64,000 nt of DNA from Alkalihalobacillus sp. BA299 (GCF_017745675.1 NZ_JAFLJM010000005.1:124001-188000); one strand, 5' to 3'; counted from the stretch's first letter, positions 19,171 to 29,384 are shown. Notes: generated from the sequence alone by a model not told the origin. A program made the numbers and translations.

Positions 19171-19842
19171 ATGTTACAAAAAATTTATGACTGGGTTGAT
19201 GAGCGTCTCGATATTACTCCAATGTGGCGTGATATCGCAGATCATGAAGTGCCTGAGCATGTTAACCCTGCCCATCACTTTTCAGCGTTTGTTTATTGCT
19301 TTGGTGGGTTAACATTTTTCGTCACAGTCATCCAAATTTTATCTGGTATGTTTTTAACAATGTATTATGTTCCAGATATTATTAATGCTTATCATTCCGT
19401 TGCATACTTACAAAATGAAGTAGCTTTTGGTGTAATCGTTCGTGGAATGCATCACTGGGGAGCTAGTTTAGTAATCGTAATGATGTTTTTACATACGTTA
19501 CGTGTATTTTTTACAGGATCATATAAGAAGCCTCGTGAATTAAACTGGGTTGTAGGAGTACTTATTTTCTTCGTTATGTTAGGACTCGGTTTCACAGGTT
19601 ATTTATTACCTTGGGATATGAAAGCGTATTTTGCAACTGTAGTAGGCTTGCAAATCGCTGAAGCAACACCAATTATCGGTGGATTTGCGAAAACTTTACT
19701 TGCTGGTGGAGAAATTATTGGTGCAGCAACGTTAACTCGTTTCTTTGCGATCCATGTATTCTTCTTACCGGGTGCTCTCTTAGGGTTATTAGGAGCTCAC
19801 TTTTTCATGATTCGTAAACAAGGTATTTCAGGACCGTTGTAA
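19171..19842 (+). CDS. qcrB: menaquinol:cytochrome c reductase cytochrome b subunit
   Basis: Membrane cytochrome b6 with four helices (223 aa). Histidine ligands lie in AHHFSAF..., GMHHWGASLV...HTLRVFF and RFFAIHVFFLPG. Cys43 matches the cysteine that binds an extra heme covalently in the Bacillus and cyanobacterial proteins. It carries the quinol site and passes electrons to QcrA and QcrC. Confidence 0.96.
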   Translation: MLQKIYDWVDERLDITPMWRDIADHEVPEHVNPAHHFSAFVYCFGGLTFFVTVIQILSGMFLTMYYVPDIINAYHSVAYLQNEVAFGVIVRGMHHWGASLVIVMMFLHTLRVFFTGSYKKPRELNWVVGVLIFFVMLGLGFTGYLLPWDMKAYFATVVGLQIAEATPIIGGFAKTLLAGGEIIGAATLTRFFAIHVFFLPGALLGLLGAHFFMIRKQGISGPL

Positions 19843-19875
19843 AAATAAAAGACAATTAATAAAGGAGGGAAATCG

Positions 19876-20649
19876 ATGCATCGTGGTAAAGGGATGAAGT
19901 TTGTTGGTGACTCTCGTGTTAAAGATATGCAACATAGAAAGCCCAACATTCCGAAAGATTATTCTGAATACCCAGGTAAAACGGAAGCGTTTTGGCCGAA
20001 CTTCCTTTTAAAGGAATGGATGGTTGGGGCGGTATTTTTAATCGGTTATTTATGTTTGACTGCTGCTCATCCATCGCCATTAGAGCGTATGGCTGATCCG
20101 ACAGACTCGGGTTATATTCCACTTCCTGACTGGTATTTCTTATTTTTGTATCAATTATTAAAGTATGAATATGTTTCTGGTGATTATACTGTACTTGGTG
20201 CAGTTGTTATTCCTGGGTTAGCGTTTGGTGCTTTACTATTAGCTCCATGGCTAGATACTGGGAAAGAAAGAAAACCATCGCGACGTCCTGTTGCTACAGG
20301 TTTAATGCTTTTAGCGATTATCGCTACAGTTTACTTAACTTGGGAGTCTGTTGACCAACATGACTGGGAAGCAGCAGCTAAGCAAGGGGCGATCATTGAA
20401 CATGAAATCGATGATACAGCAGAGGGTTACGAAATTTATGCGTCACAATCATGTATTGGGTGTCACGGTAACCAAATGGAAGGTGGCTCTGCCGGTTACG
20501 CCTTATTTGAAACTGGATTATCAGTGGATGAGATTAAAGAGATCGTGACCAACGGACGTGGAGCAATGCCCCCTGGAATGTTTGAAGGTTCCGAGGAAGA
20601 GCTTGAAATCCTTGCTAAGTTTATCGCCAATGACGGACAAGCTGAATAA
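19876..20649 (+). CDS. qcrC: menaquinol:cytochrome c reductase cytochrome b/c subunit
   Basis: Fusion typical of Bacillus (257 aa). The N-terminal part, about 1-165 with three membrane helices and PDWYFLFLYQLLKYEY, matches cytochrome b6f subunit IV. The C-terminal domain is a small cytochrome c with CIGCH at about residue 195 and a methionine ligand in the GAMPPGM segment. The ATG is preceded by AAAGGAGGG. Confidence 0.96.
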   Translation: MHRGKGMKFVGDSRVKDMQHRKPNIPKDYSEYPGKTEAFWPNFLLKEWMVGAVFLIGYLCLTAAHPSPLERMADPTDSGYIPLPDWYFLFLYQLLKYEYVSGDYTVLGAVVIPGLAFGALLLAPWLDTGKERKPSRRPVATGLMLLAIIATVYLTWESVDQHDWEAAAKQGAIIEHEIDDTAEGYEIYASQSCIGCHGNQMEGGSAGYALFETGLSVDEIKEIVTNGRGAMPPGMFEGSEEELEILAKFIANDGQAE

Positions 20650-20661
20650 TTACGATTGATG

Positions 20662-20689
20662 AAAGCTGACTTTTTAGTCAGCTTTTTTT
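20662..20689 (+). terminator. intrinsic terminator of qcrABC
   Basis: Perfect 10-bp stem AAAGCTGACT/AGTCAGCTTT (20662-20671 with 20676-20685) followed by seven T. Confidence 0.9.
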
Positions 20690-20813
20690 GAAAGGTTGAA
20701 ATTTGTTGAAATGATGAGTTTCCCTTAAAAAGGATTATTTATTCGACTAGTGTTTAATCAAAGGCTTTGACAGCACTAGTTTGTTATCTGTTAGAAATCA
20801 AGGAGTGTTTTAT

Positions 20814-21410
20814 ATGATTTCATTTCTTAAAATGTTTCGTCACCCACTTATGCTTTATATGCTTGTCATTATTAATTTTTTTGGAACAATTTACGGTTAT
20901 TACTGGTATAAAGATCAACTAGCTGCTACACCGACACATTTTTTATTATTTGTACCAGATAGTCCAACGGCTAGTTTGTTTTTCTTATTTGCATTGCTTG
21001 CTTTTATCATAAGAAGAAATCTGCCGCTTGTCGAGGCTTTTGCGGCGGTGACTTTAATTAAATATGGATTATGGGCGGTCGCCATGAATATTGGAGCGGG
21101 GCTAACTGGTTCAGAGTTAGGTTGGCAAAATTATATGCTGATTGCTTCCCATTTAGGGATGGCCTTACAAGCTGTATTTTATTTACCTTATTACCGAATT
21201 AAAGGGTGGCACCTTTTGATTGTTGCTCTTTGGACTTTACATAATGATATCATTGACTATGTGTATAATATGCACCCATACGTTTCTTGGAGTCTCCAAC
21301 CTTATATCGATCATATTGGATACTTCACTTTTTGGCTTAGCGTATTTTCGTTATTCATTGTTTATTTATACGGGGTTAGGGATGACCGTTTAAAGCTCTC
21401 GTTACGATAG
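20814..21410 (+). CDS. ypjA: DUF1405 membrane protein YpjA
   Basis: Integral membrane protein of unknown function, 198 aa with about six hydrophobic helices. Start ATG 20814 has AAGGAGTG seven bases upstream. Position after qcrC and before ypjB matches B. subtilis. The conserved-looking YYWYKDQL and ALWTLHNDIIDYVYNMHP segments fit the family. Confidence 0.88.
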   Translation: MISFLKMFRHPLMLYMLVIINFFGTIYGYYWYKDQLAATPTHFLLFVPDSPTASLFFLFALLAFIIRRNLPLVEAFAAVTLIKYGLWAVAMNIGAGLTGSELGWQNYMLIASHLGMALQAVFYLPYYRIKGWHLLIVALWTLHNDIIDYVYNMHPYVSWSLQPYIDHIGYFTFWLSVFSLFIVYLYGVRDDRLKLSLR

Positions 21411-21581
21411 TAGCAAGTATAATACGTAAACAAAAAGTGTCAACGTAGCAAATCACAGCTGGTTTATTTAGAAGTTTCGAATGATTCACCGCTATTCAGA
21501 TTTATTATAAAAACTTGTCCTAAATTGGTCTACTCTTGTCCACCTATTCATAGATTTAGAGTAGATGAAGGAGGGACCGAA

Positions 21582-22367
21582 ATGCGCTCGTTTTTACTCA
21601 TAATCATATCCATTTTGATCTTAAGTATGCCATCATATAGTTATGCTACAGAACATAAGGAGTATTGGAGTTCTTTAAATGATACGTCTGATAAGGTGTT
21701 ACAATTAGTAAAACAAGAAAAATATGAAGAAGCGAAACAATTGTTAGATTATTTTTCAAAGCAGTTTCTTTCAATAGATCATCAACAATCATCTTTATCG
21801 ATGAGTGATCTTCAAATCATAACGAAATCATTTGAACGAGCGATGGAATCAGTTACTGCTGTTTCAATGAATCACGTTGAGCGTGTTAGACTGGCGACTG
21901 AATTTAGACTGGTTGTTGATGCATTAGCAAGTCCACATCATCCTCTCTGGTTAAGCTCAGAACAATCCATTATGAAATCATTGAATGAATTAAAGGGCAC
22001 GATGCAGCAAAAAGATGCACAAGCTTTTAGACATAAAGTCAATGAGTTTTTACGTTTATACCAGATGATTCGCCCTGCTTTATTAGTGAGTGTAGAAGGT
22101 GAGCAAGTTCAAAAAATAGAATCACTTGTACAATTTATGGACCGCTATGGCACTGATATGATTCATGATACGAGTATGCAGAAACAATTATTTGTCATGG
22201 AAAAAGAGTTCCAAAATTTGTATCAGCAAGTTAAAGAAGATAGTGCAGATCCTTCGCTCATTTGGGTTATGCTAACGATAGGAGGGATGATCATCATGTC
22301 ATTATCCTATGTTGGCTGGAAAAAGTATCGTGCAGAAAAACGGCGCGTCAAAGAAAGAAATCATTAA
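21582..22367 (+). CDS. ypjB: sporulation-associated protein YpjB
   Basis: 261-aa secreted or membrane-tethered protein. It has an N-terminal signal helix (residues about 2-20, ending at SYA), a mostly helical exterior domain and a C-terminal membrane helix (about 232-250, WVMLTIGGMIIMSLSYVGW) with a basic tail. Start ATG 21582 follows GAAGGAGGG. Family members are annotated as sporulation proteins; the mechanism is unknown. Confidence 0.82.
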   Translation: MRSFLLIIISILILSMPSYSYATEHKEYWSSLNDTSDKVLQLVKQEKYEEAKQLLDYFSKQFLSIDHQQSSLSMSDLQIITKSFERAMESVTAVSMNHVERVRLATEFRLVVDALASPHHPLWLSSEQSIMKSLNELKGTMQQKDAQAFRHKVNEFLRLYQMIRPALLVSVEGEQVQKIESLVQFMDRYGTDMIHDTSMQKQLFVMEKEFQNLYQQVKEDSADPSLIWVMLTIGGMIIMSLSYVGWKKYRAEKRRVKERNH

Positions 22368-22498
22368 ATTTCACTTTAACCAATGTAGAAATGTCATTAA
22401 CTCGCCATAATATAGCTTGTTTATAAATTGACTTTTTTTGATATATAAAATAGAATTATTATTAATACGACTTATACATCGAAAGGTGAGTTGATGAA

Positions 22499-23185
22499 AT
22501 GGGTTTAGGAGCGTTTATAGTTTATTTTGCGATTATCTTAATCATTCCGCTTTGGGCGCAAAGAAAGGTGAAGTCTGCATATAAAAAGTACTCTCAAATA
22601 GGAGCTTCATCCGGGATGACTGGTGCGCAAGTAGCACGTAAAATATTAGATGATAATGGATTATATGATGTATCTGTTGAACCAGTACGTGGGGAGTTAA
22701 CTGATCACTATGACCCACGCGCAAAGGCAGTTCGTTTGTCAGAAAAAAACTATTACGGAAATTCGGTTGCAGGTGCTGCTGTTGCTGCTCATGAAGTTGG
22801 CCATGCCATTCAGGATGCTGAAGAATATGCATTTTTGCGTTTTCGGCATGCGTTAGTTCCTGTAGCAAACTTTGGGTCTAATACTTCTTTTATTATTCTT
22901 ATAGCTGGTTTTATTATGGGGATGTCTGGATTAGTTCTATTAGGGATTATTTTTATGGCTGCTGCTGTACTTTTCCAACTTGTTACGTTACCAGTTGAAT
23001 TCAATGCAAGTAGTCGTGCGATGCACCAAATGGTCTCTACTGGAATTATTCGTAATAATGAAGAACGTGAGACAAGAAAGGTACTAGATGCTGCAGCATT
23101 AACGTACGTAGCTGCTGCATTAGTAGCAGTGATGGAACTTCTCCGCTTTGTATTAATGTATATCGGGATGAATAATGACGACTAA
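22499..23185 (+). CDS. yugP: neutral zinc metallopeptidase, YugP type
   Basis: Membrane-bound zinc peptidase family (228 aa). The active-site HEVGH lies in AAHEVGHAIQD (about residue 100). Hydrophobic helices are at the N-terminus, near 125-165 and at the C-terminus. An EFNASSRA segment after the central helices is typical of the family and likely gives the third ligand. In B. subtilis yugP lies elsewhere, so its place between ypjB and ypjC differs here. The substrate is unknown. Confidence 0.9.
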   Translation: MGLGAFIVYFAIILIIPLWAQRKVKSAYKKYSQIGASSGMTGAQVARKILDDNGLYDVSVEPVRGELTDHYDPRAKAVRLSEKNYYGNSVAGAAVAAHEVGHAIQDAEEYAFLRFRHALVPVANFGSNTSFIILIAGFIMGMSGLVLLGIIFMAAAVLFQLVTLPVEFNASSRAMHQMVSTGIIRNNEERETRKVLDAAALTYVAAALVAVMELLRFVLMYIGMNNDD

Positions 23186-23232
23186 TAATAGAAAAATTTT
23201 TCTTATAATTTAACTTCAGCGATCAATCAAAA

Positions 23233-23273
23233 AATGAGGGACATAAATCACAATTCGATTTATGTCCCTCATT
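23233..23273. terminator. bidirectional terminator
   Basis: Perfect 17-bp stem (23233-23249 with 23257-23273) between convergent genes, with A-rich sequence on the left and T-rich sequence on the right, so it can serve both yugP and ypjC. Confidence 0.88.
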
Positions 23274-23331
23274 GATTTATTATTTTCTCCTCAAGAACCG
23301 AACCCTTTAATATATGTGTCACGTAATATTT

Positions 23332-24204
23332 CTATGTTTCCAATGGTTTTTTGTCTTCATCTAGAGTAAAGCCTTCCCCAATCACATCTTGAACATCATT
23401 AACGGTGACAAATGCATGTGGGTCGATTCGTTCAACTAATCCTTTTAGGCGGATTAATTCATTTCTACCGACAACACAGTAGAGTACTTCTTTTTCAGAA
23501 CCGGTAAAACTTCCCTTTCCTTTTAATACAGTAGCCCCTCGATCCATTTCTTTTAAGATAGCACTCGCAATTTCAGGAACATGGTCTGATATAATAAAGG
23601 ATGCTTTTGCAGAATAAGCACCTTGTTGAATAAAGTCAATTACTTTTGCAGCAATAAATACGGCTAATAAAGTATACATCGCTTCACGGTAATTCAAATA
23701 AAGTAGTGAAGATGCTATAACGAATGCATCAAAGAGAAACATCGTTTTTCCCATACTCCAGCCAATATATTTAAAGCCTAATTTTGCAATAATATCAACG
23801 CCGCCTGTCGTTCCCCCGTAACGAAATACCATACCGAGACCAACTCCGATAAATACACCAGCAAATAGAGCAGCTAGCGTCATATCATCATGAAGAGGTA
23901 ATGAAATGATTGGATAACGTTGGAAAATATATAAAAAGAGTGAGACACTTAATGTACCAATTAAAGTATAGATAAAAGTATGCCTGCCTAATATGTACCA
24001 TCCAACGAAGAATAATGGAATATTTAGTAGTAAGTTCGTAATGGCCGGATCAAAGTTAAACATAAAAAATAGGATTAAAGTAATTCCGGTAAACCCACCA
24101 TCCGCTAAATTATTCTCCATATTAAAATATACGAGTCCAAAAGAAAGAATGGCAGATCCAAGAAGAATAAAAACTACATTTTTAAATTTTATGCGATAAT
24201 TCAT
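23332..24204 (-). CDS. ypjC: YitT family membrane protein with DUF2179 domain
   Basis: 290-aa protein. Five or six membrane helices (about 1-200) carry the YitT motifs ADGGFTGI and GGTTGGVDIIA. A cytoplasmic DUF2179 domain (about 205-280, with DRGATVLKGKGSFTG) follows. The function of the family is unknown; transport is often suggested. The ATG has AAAGGAGG upstream. It is divergent from ypjD. A second, shorter YitT protein without DUF2179 lies at 58413. Confidence 0.9.
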   Translation of the reverse strand: MNYRIKFKNVVFILLGSAILSFGLVYFNMENNLADGGFTGITLILFFMFNFDPAITNLLLNIPLFFVGWYILGRHTFIYTLIGTLSVSLFLYIFQRYPIISLPLHDDMTLAALFAGVFIGVGLGMVFRYGGTTGGVDIIAKLGFKYIGWSMGKTMFLFDAFVIASSLLYLNYREAMYTLLAVFIAAKVIDFIQQGAYSAKASFIISDHVPEIASAILKEMDRGATVLKGKGSFTGSEKEVLYCVVGRNELIRLKGLVERIDPHAFVTVNDVQDVIGEGFTLDEDKKPLET

Positions 24205-24380
24205 TTTATACGTCCTTTTCCTCCTTTTTGAACACGTATTCTATTATTAGCATGTTTACTGTATCGAATATTATAATGGATATGAAAAATTTGGGCAATT
24301 GTTTATTTAATTGTTTAAGTCTTCGAAAACAATACAAAAAATATTTTATGTTGTAAAATAAGCTTCAATGCGATAAATAT

Positions 24381-24409
24381 TTGTCAAATGCTCATGAATT
24401 AGCTAACAT
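24381..24409 (+). promoter_or_regulatory. predicted sigma-A promoter of ypjD-dapB operon
   Basis: TTGTCA (24381-24386), 17-bp spacer and TAACAT (24404-24409), ending 20 bases before the ypjD start. Confidence 0.6.
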
Positions 24410-24429
24410 GAACATAAGGGGTGTTGAGA

Positions 24430-24765
24430 ATGGGAGAACGTAGCTTAAAAGATATGCAATGGGAAGTTGATGCATACATAAGTCAATTTAAAGAAGGTTA
24501 TTTTAGTCCATTAGCGATGCTAGCGCGGATGACAGAGGAGCTAGGTGAATTAGCACGCGAAGTGAATCATTATTACGGGGAAAAGCCGAAAAAACATTCC
24601 GAGGATGAACGCTCAATGGAACAAGAAATGGGCGATCTTTTTTTCGTACTTATATGTTTTGCCAATTCTTTAAATATTAATTTAGATGAGGCATTAGAAC
24701 TAGTTTTAGAAAAATTTAAAACGAGAGATGCAAATCGTTGGACGAGAATTGAGGAGGAATCATAA
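24430..24765 (+). CDS. ypjD: MazG-like nucleotide pyrophosphohydrolase YpjD
   Basis: Small all-helical house-cleaning NTP pyrophosphatase (111 aa). The metal-binding acidic motif is visible as [11 protein letters not shown] followed by EQEMGDLFF. Start ATG 24430 is chosen by AAGGGG at 24416-24421. The stop overlaps dapB by one base (TAATG). The substrate is not determined. Confidence 0.88.
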   Translation: MGERSLKDMQWEVDAYISQFKEGYFSPLAMLARMTEELGELAREVNHYYGEKPKKHSEDERSMEQEMGDLFFVLICFANSLNINLDEALELVLEKFKTRDANRWTRIEEES

Positions 24766-25571
24766 TGGCAGAGGAAAAAATCAAAATCGTAATTGCTGGT
24801 CCTAGAGGGAATATGGGAAGTGAAGCAGTAAAAATGGTGACGTCAACCGACCATTTTCAACTAGTTGCAGTTGTCGATTCAAAAAACAATGGAAAATTAT
24901 TAAAAGATATTGACAGACAACCTACAGTTGATATTCCAATTTATGAAGATTTAGTTGTCTGTCTAGCTGAACATGAACCACATGTATTGATCGATTTAAC
25001 AGCACCAAAGTTCGGTCGAAAACATATGGAAATTGCATTTGATCATGGAGTTAGACCTGTAGTAGGTACGACAGGGTTTACGGAACAAGATATCGTTGAA
25101 TTACGTAACATAGCTGAAGATAAGAAATTAGGAGCAATTATCGCACCAAATTTTGCAATTGGAGCTATCTTGATGATGAAATTTGCCCAAGCAGCGGCTA
25201 AATATTTACCTGATGTTGAAATTATTGAGAAACATCATGACCGGAAGCTTGATGCGCCATCAGGAACGGCATTAAAAACAGCGCAGTTAATCCAAGAAGT
25301 GCGTTCTTCAAAAGTTCAGGGACATCCAGAAGAAAAAGAAGAATTAGAAGGGGCACGAGGAGCTAATATTGATGGCATGCATATACATAGTGTTCGATTA
25401 CCAGGACTAGTTGCTCATCAAGAAGTGATTTTTGGCGGTCAAGGACAAACGTTAACGCTTAGACATGACTCGATTAATCGTACATCATTTATGCCTGGAA
25501 TTCAGTTGTCTGTAGATACAGTAATGAAAATAGATACATTAATTTACGGATTAGAAAATATTATTGAATAG
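24765..25571 (+). CDS. dapB: 4-hydroxy-tetrahydrodipicolinate reductase
   Basis: NAD(P)H-dependent reduction in lysine and diaminopimelate synthesis, also feeding dipicolinate for spores. The 268-aa protein has the nucleotide loop [17 protein letters not shown], the catalytic [13 protein letters not shown] and [10 protein letters not shown]. It is translationally coupled to ypjD. Confidence 0.97.
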   Translation: MAEEKIKIVIAGPRGNMGSEAVKMVTSTDHFQLVAVVDSKNNGKLLKDIDRQPTVDIPIYEDLVVCLAEHEPHVLIDLTAPKFGRKHMEIAFDHGVRPVVGTTGFTEQDIVELRNIAEDKKLGAIIAPNFAIGAILMMKFAQAAAKYLPDVEIIEKHHDRKLDAPSGTALKTAQLIQEVRSSKVQGHPEEKEELEGARGANIDGMHIHSVRLPGLVAHQEVIFGGQGQTLTLRHDSINRTSFMPGIQLSVDTVMKIDTLIYGLENIIE

Positions 25572-25581
25572 GGGAATTCAA

Positions 25582-25989
25582 ATGAGAATAGCATTTATCG
25601 CACATGATCAAAAGAAAACAGATATGGTTAATTTCGTTACGGCTTATGAACAAATTTTTAAAAAACATAAACTATATTCGACAGGTACTACCGGAAAACG
25701 GATCATGGAAGCCACTTCCTTAACAATTAACCGTTTTTTATCTGGCCCATATGGAGGCGATCAACAAATTGGAGCGCTAATTGCTGAAGATAAAATGGAC
25801 CTTATTATTTTCTTTAGAGATCCATTAACTGCTCAACCTCATGAACCAGATGTAAGTGCACTTCTGCGACTTTGTGATGTTCACTCTATACCGCTAGCGA
25901 CGAATATGGCTACGGCTGAAGTGTTAGTGAAAGGAATTGAACGTGGAGAACTGGAGTGGAGAAAGGAAAACCTGAGCCCTAAGGCCTAG
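25582..25989 (+). CDS. mgsA: methylglyoxal synthase
   Basis: Converts dihydroxyacetone phosphate to methylglyoxal and phosphate, a glycolytic bypass under phosphate stress. The 135-aa protein has [15 protein letters not shown], the catalytic aspartate in [17 protein letters not shown] and ATNMATAE. Start ATG 25582 follows AGGGGAA. In B. subtilis bshB1 comes next; here the following gene is bshA directly. Confidence 0.96.
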   Translation: MRIAFIAHDQKKTDMVNFVTAYEQIFKKHKLYSTGTTGKRIMEATSLTINRFLSGPYGGDQQIGALIAEDKMDLIIFFRDPLTAQPHEPDVSALLRLCDVHSIPLATNMATAEVLVKGIERGELEWRKENLSPKA

Positions 25990-26006
25990 AAAAAGTGAGG
26001 AGACAT

Positions 26007-27134
26007 ATGAAACTAAAAATTGGAATTAGTTGTTATCCTTCAGTCGGAGGCTCTGGGGTTATCGCAACTGAATTAGGGAAGCTATTAGCAGAACGAGGAC
26101 ACGAAGTTCATTTTATTACATCAAGTATGCCTTTTCGACTAGATAAAATTGATCCTAATATTTTCTTTCATGAAGTAGAAGTGAACCAATATTCGGTATT
26201 TAAACACCCTCCTTATGATTTATCTTTAGCAAGTAAAATTGCTGAAGTAGCAAGAAGACAGAAATTAGACTTACTTCACGTCCATTATGCAGTTCCTCAT
26301 GCCATTTGTGCCTATTTGGCGAAGCAAATGGTCGGTGAACATTTGAAAATCGTCACGACATTGCATGGCACAGATATTACCGTATTAGGTGATGATCCTT
26401 CTTTAAGTGAGGTCATTCGATTTGGAATTGAACAATCCGATACTGTTACAGCTGTCTCCAATGATCTTGTTAAACAAACGCGTGAATTATTAGATGTAAA
26501 TAAAGAAATTGAAACGATTTATAATTTTATTGATGAACGCGTGTACTATAAACGTGGAACTACAAATTTGAAAAAGCAATATCGTATTGAGGATGACGAA
26601 AAAGTGATTGTTCATATCTCTAATTTTCGACCTGTAAAACGTGTAAAGGATGTTATATTAAGCTTTGCAAAGATAAATGAACATCTTCCATCGAAATTAC
26701 TTTTAATTGGAGATGGGCCAGAGTTAACAATTGCATGTCAACTCGTCAAAAAGTTAGGGATTGAAAAGGACGTTATGTTTTTAGGAAGTCAAAAAGATGT
26801 TGCTGAAATTTTAGCGATTTCCGATTTACTACTCTTACTGTCTGAAAAGGAAAGTTTTGGTTTAGTGGTATTAGAAGCGATGGCATGCGGGGTTCCAGTT
26901 ATCGGGACAAACATTGGAGGGATCCCCGAAGTAATAGAGCATGAAAAAACAGGTTATATTTGTGAAGTAGGCGATATATCAGCGATTAGTGATAAGGCGA
27001 TTACTTTATTAACCGACGAGCAGCTTCATAAAAACATGGTAAAAAACGCCTATCAAAGAGTGTTAAATCACTTCAGTTCAAAAGACATTGTTGATCAATA
27101 TGAACGAATTTATCACTTAACTCTTAGCCGATAA
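26007..27134 (+). CDS. bshA: N-acetyl-alpha-D-glucosaminyl L-malate synthase
   Basis: GT4-family glycosyltransferase for the first step of bacillithiol synthesis, joining UDP-GlcNAc and L-malate. The 375-aa protein has [36 protein letters not shown] and the donor-site [16 protein letters not shown]. Start ATG 26007 is supported by GTGAGGAG; a GTG at 25995 lacks a Shine-Dalgarno. The partner deacetylase bshB1 is not adjacent. Confidence 0.95.
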   Translation: MKLKIGISCYPSVGGSGVIATELGKLLAERGHEVHFITSSMPFRLDKIDPNIFFHEVEVNQYSVFKHPPYDLSLASKIAEVARRQKLDLLHVHYAVPHAICAYLAKQMVGEHLKIVTTLHGTDITVLGDDPSLSEVIRFGIEQSDTVTAVSNDLVKQTRELLDVNKEIETIYNFIDERVYYKRGTTNLKKQYRIEDDEKVIVHISNFRPVKRVKDVILSFAKINEHLPSKLLLIGDGPELTIACQLVKKLGIEKDVMFLGSQKDVAEILAISDLLLLLSEKESFGLVVLEAMACGVPVIGTNIGGIPEVIEHEKTGYICEVGDISAISDKAITLLTDEQLHKNMVKNAYQRVLNHFSSKDIVDQYERIYHLTLSR

Positions 27135-27149
27135 AGAGGAGTAAAAAGT

Positions 27150-28319
27150 ATGGAACCTGCGTTTGTAATTGGATCAAAAATCATTGGAAAATTAAAACAA
27201 GCAGGTTATGAAGCTTATTTTGTTGGTGGGGCAGTAAGAGATGTTTTATTACACCGTCCGATTCATGACGTAGATATAACGACGTCTGCATCGGTTGAGA
27301 TCATTGAACACCTTTTCAAAACTACAGTTCCTCTGGGAAGAGATCATGGTACGGTCGTTGTTTGTCTCGAAGATCATTCTTTTGAAGTAACGACGTATCG
27401 GTCAGGTCATGAAAAAGCAATTTCATTGTTGGATGACTTACAAAAAAGAGATTTTACTATGAATGCAATCGCTATGACCGAAGATTGGACGGTCGTTGAT
27501 CCGTTTCATTTTCGGTCAGACCTTGATCGTAAGTTAATTTGTGCAGTCGGAAACGGAATGGATCGATTCACTGAAGATCCTTTACGGATGCTGAGGGCTT
27601 GTCGTTTCAGTAGTCAGTTGAATTTTCAAATTGAGACGAATACGTTACAATCGATTGTCCAATGTCGTGGTCAAATTGAAAATGTTGCTGTTGAAAGAAT
27701 TGTTTCAGAATTTGAAAAATTGTTAACTGCGACTTTCTTTACTCTCGGACTCAATTATTTGCTTAAAACAGGCTTAGCTTCATATATTTCGATTTTTGAA
27801 AATAAAGAGGAAGTACTAAAGAACCTAGTAGCCTTAAAGCTTGACAGGTTACAGTCCGTTGAGGAAGTATGGACAGCCTTTTTATTTGTCGATCGGAATG
27901 AAAGTGATCACATGATGTTTCTTAAGTGTTTAAGAAAGTCTAAAAAGATTTTAGCTTATGTTCATCTTTTATATATAGGGCTTAAGAGATATAAAACCGA
28001 AGGGTTTTCCAATAAGTTAATTTACGACCTTGGTCTAGATAATAGCTTGAAGCTTCGGAGGTTAATTTACGTACTAATACATTCTGATCCTTTACATTCA
28101 GAACAAGAGCTTTATAGTAGGTATGCTGAGCTTCCTATTAAAAGCCGCCATGATTTAAAAATTAATGGACATACACTTATACAAGTTTTTCATAAGAAAC
28201 AAGGGCCATGGATCAATGAGCTTTTAGAGAAAGTTGAACAAGCTGTGTTAGCACTTGAAGTTCAAAATGACCATCGAGAAATATTAGCTTGGCTAAACGA
28301 AAGAGAGGGTTTTAAATGA
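27150..28319 (+). CDS. cca: CCA tRNA nucleotidyltransferase
   Basis: Adds or repairs the 3' CCA end of tRNAs without a template. The 389-aa class II enzyme has the nucleotidyltransferase head FVGGAVRDVLL...HDVDITT (the DxD metal site), RRDF-like KRDFTMNAIAM and DPLRMLRACRF. The divergent C-terminal helical region is normal for the family. birA overlaps its stop by 4 bases. Confidence 0.95.
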   Translation: MEPAFVIGSKIIGKLKQAGYEAYFVGGAVRDVLLHRPIHDVDITTSASVEIIEHLFKTTVPLGRDHGTVVVCLEDHSFEVTTYRSGHEKAISLLDDLQKRDFTMNAIAMTEDWTVVDPFHFRSDLDRKLICAVGNGMDRFTEDPLRMLRACRFSSQLNFQIETNTLQSIVQCRGQIENVAVERIVSEFEKLLTATFFTLGLNYLLKTGLASYISIFENKEEVLKNLVALKLDRLQSVEEVWTAFLFVDRNESDHMMFLKCLRKSKKILAYVHLLYIGLKRYKTEGFSNKLIYDLGLDNSLKLRRLIYVLIHSDPLHSEQELYSRYAELPIKSRHDLKINGHTLIQVFHKKQGPWINELLEKVEQAVLALEVQNDHREILAWLNEREGFK

Positions 28320-29287
28320 TGAAGGAGAAGCTTTTAGAGATGCTGTCAGAAGATGAGACAGGCTTTGTATCAGGGGAAAAAATCAGTAACCATTTAGGAT
28401 GCTCAAGGACGGCGATTTGGAAGCATATTGAGGAGTTGAGAAAAAGCGGTTATGAAGTAGAAGCTGTGCCACGAAAAGGGTATCGTATTAAAAATAGGCC
28501 CAATACGATTTCACCACATGAAATTAAAGTTTATTTAAACACAGATCAAATCGGTCAAGAAATAACCTATTATGAATCATTACCTTCTACTCAAGAAATT
28601 GCCCATCGCCTCGCACAAGAAGGGGTAGAGGAAGGTCATGTCGTGTTAGCGGATGAACAGACATCAGGAAAAGGAAGATTAGGTAGAGTTTGGCATTCGC
28701 CAATTGGGACAAGCATTTCGATGAGTATTATCTTACGTCCGAAAGTTTCTCCCCAAAAAGCGCCACAATTAACATTATTAGCAGCAGTTGCTGTTGTAAG
28801 AGGGATTGAGAAGACAACGGGACTACAGTGCAGTATAAAGTGGCCGAACGATATCTTACTAAATGGAAAGAAAATTGTTGGGATATTAACAGAAATGCAA
28901 TCAGAACCTGATTATGTGCATTCTGTCATTATTGGAATTGGAATTAATGTCAATCACAAACAAGAACAGTTTTCGTCGGAGCTTCGTGAAATTGCAACCT
29001 CACTGGCTATTGCTAAAGGAGAAGAGGTTAGTCGAGCAAAATTGATTAGTCATGTGTTCTTTGAATTAGAAGCTTTATATCATCAATATTTACTCGAAGG
29101 CTTTAATGTAATCAAACCATTATGGGAAAGCTATGCGGTAAGTCTTGGGAAACGGATTGTTGCAAGGACGATACAAGGTGTTATCGAAGGGGTAGCTAAA
29201 GGGATTACAAATGATGGAGTGTTATTATTAGAGGATGATGAAAAAGTTATTCACCACATTTATTCAGCAGATATTGAAATAAAATAA
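28316..29287 (+). CDS. birA: biotin-protein ligase and biotin operon repressor
   Basis: 323-aa bifunctional protein. The N-terminal winged helix (about 1-65) binds DNA. The central ligase domain has GKGRLGRVWHSP (biotinyl-AMP loop) and KWPNDILLNGKKIVGILTEM. A small C-terminal SH3-like domain follows. The start is ATG 28316 or the next codon, ATG 28319; both overlap or abut cca. Confidence 0.95.
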   Translation: MMKEKLLEMLSEDETGFVSGEKISNHLGCSRTAIWKHIEELRKSGYEVEAVPRKGYRIKNRPNTISPHEIKVYLNTDQIGQEITYYESLPSTQEIAHRLAQEGVEEGHVVLADEQTSGKGRLGRVWHSPIGTSISMSIILRPKVSPQKAPQLTLLAAVAVVRGIEKTTGLQCSIKWPNDILLNGKKIVGILTEMQSEPDYVHSVIIGIGINVNHKQEQFSSELREIATSLAIAKGEEVSRAKLISHVFFELEALYHQYLLEGFNVIKPLWESYAVSLGKRIVARTIQGVIEGVAKGITNDGVLLLEDDEKVIHHIYSADIEIK

Positions 29288-29322
29288 GGCTCTTCACGCT
29301 ATTACGTGAAGAACAAAGTTTA
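29288..29322. repeat. relic of the structured intergenic repeat (copy E)
   Basis: Only the GGCTCTTCACG...CGTGAAG hairpin and a following AACAAAGTTTA survive, matching inner and right-arm parts of the larger element at 1412-1539. It lies directly after the birA stop. Confidence 0.55.
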
Positions 29323-29347
29323 AAAAAGGGTTTAAAATAAAAAAAAG

Positions 29348-29378
29348 TTGTCACAAATCTTCTACAATTTGTTATACT
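29348..29378 (+). promoter_or_regulatory. predicted promoter of panBCD
   Basis: TTGTCA (29348-29353) and an extended -10, TG at 29370-29371 followed by TATACT (29373-29378); the spacer is long (19 bp), compensated by the TG. Confidence 0.55.
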
Positions 29379-29384
29379 CTTTTT

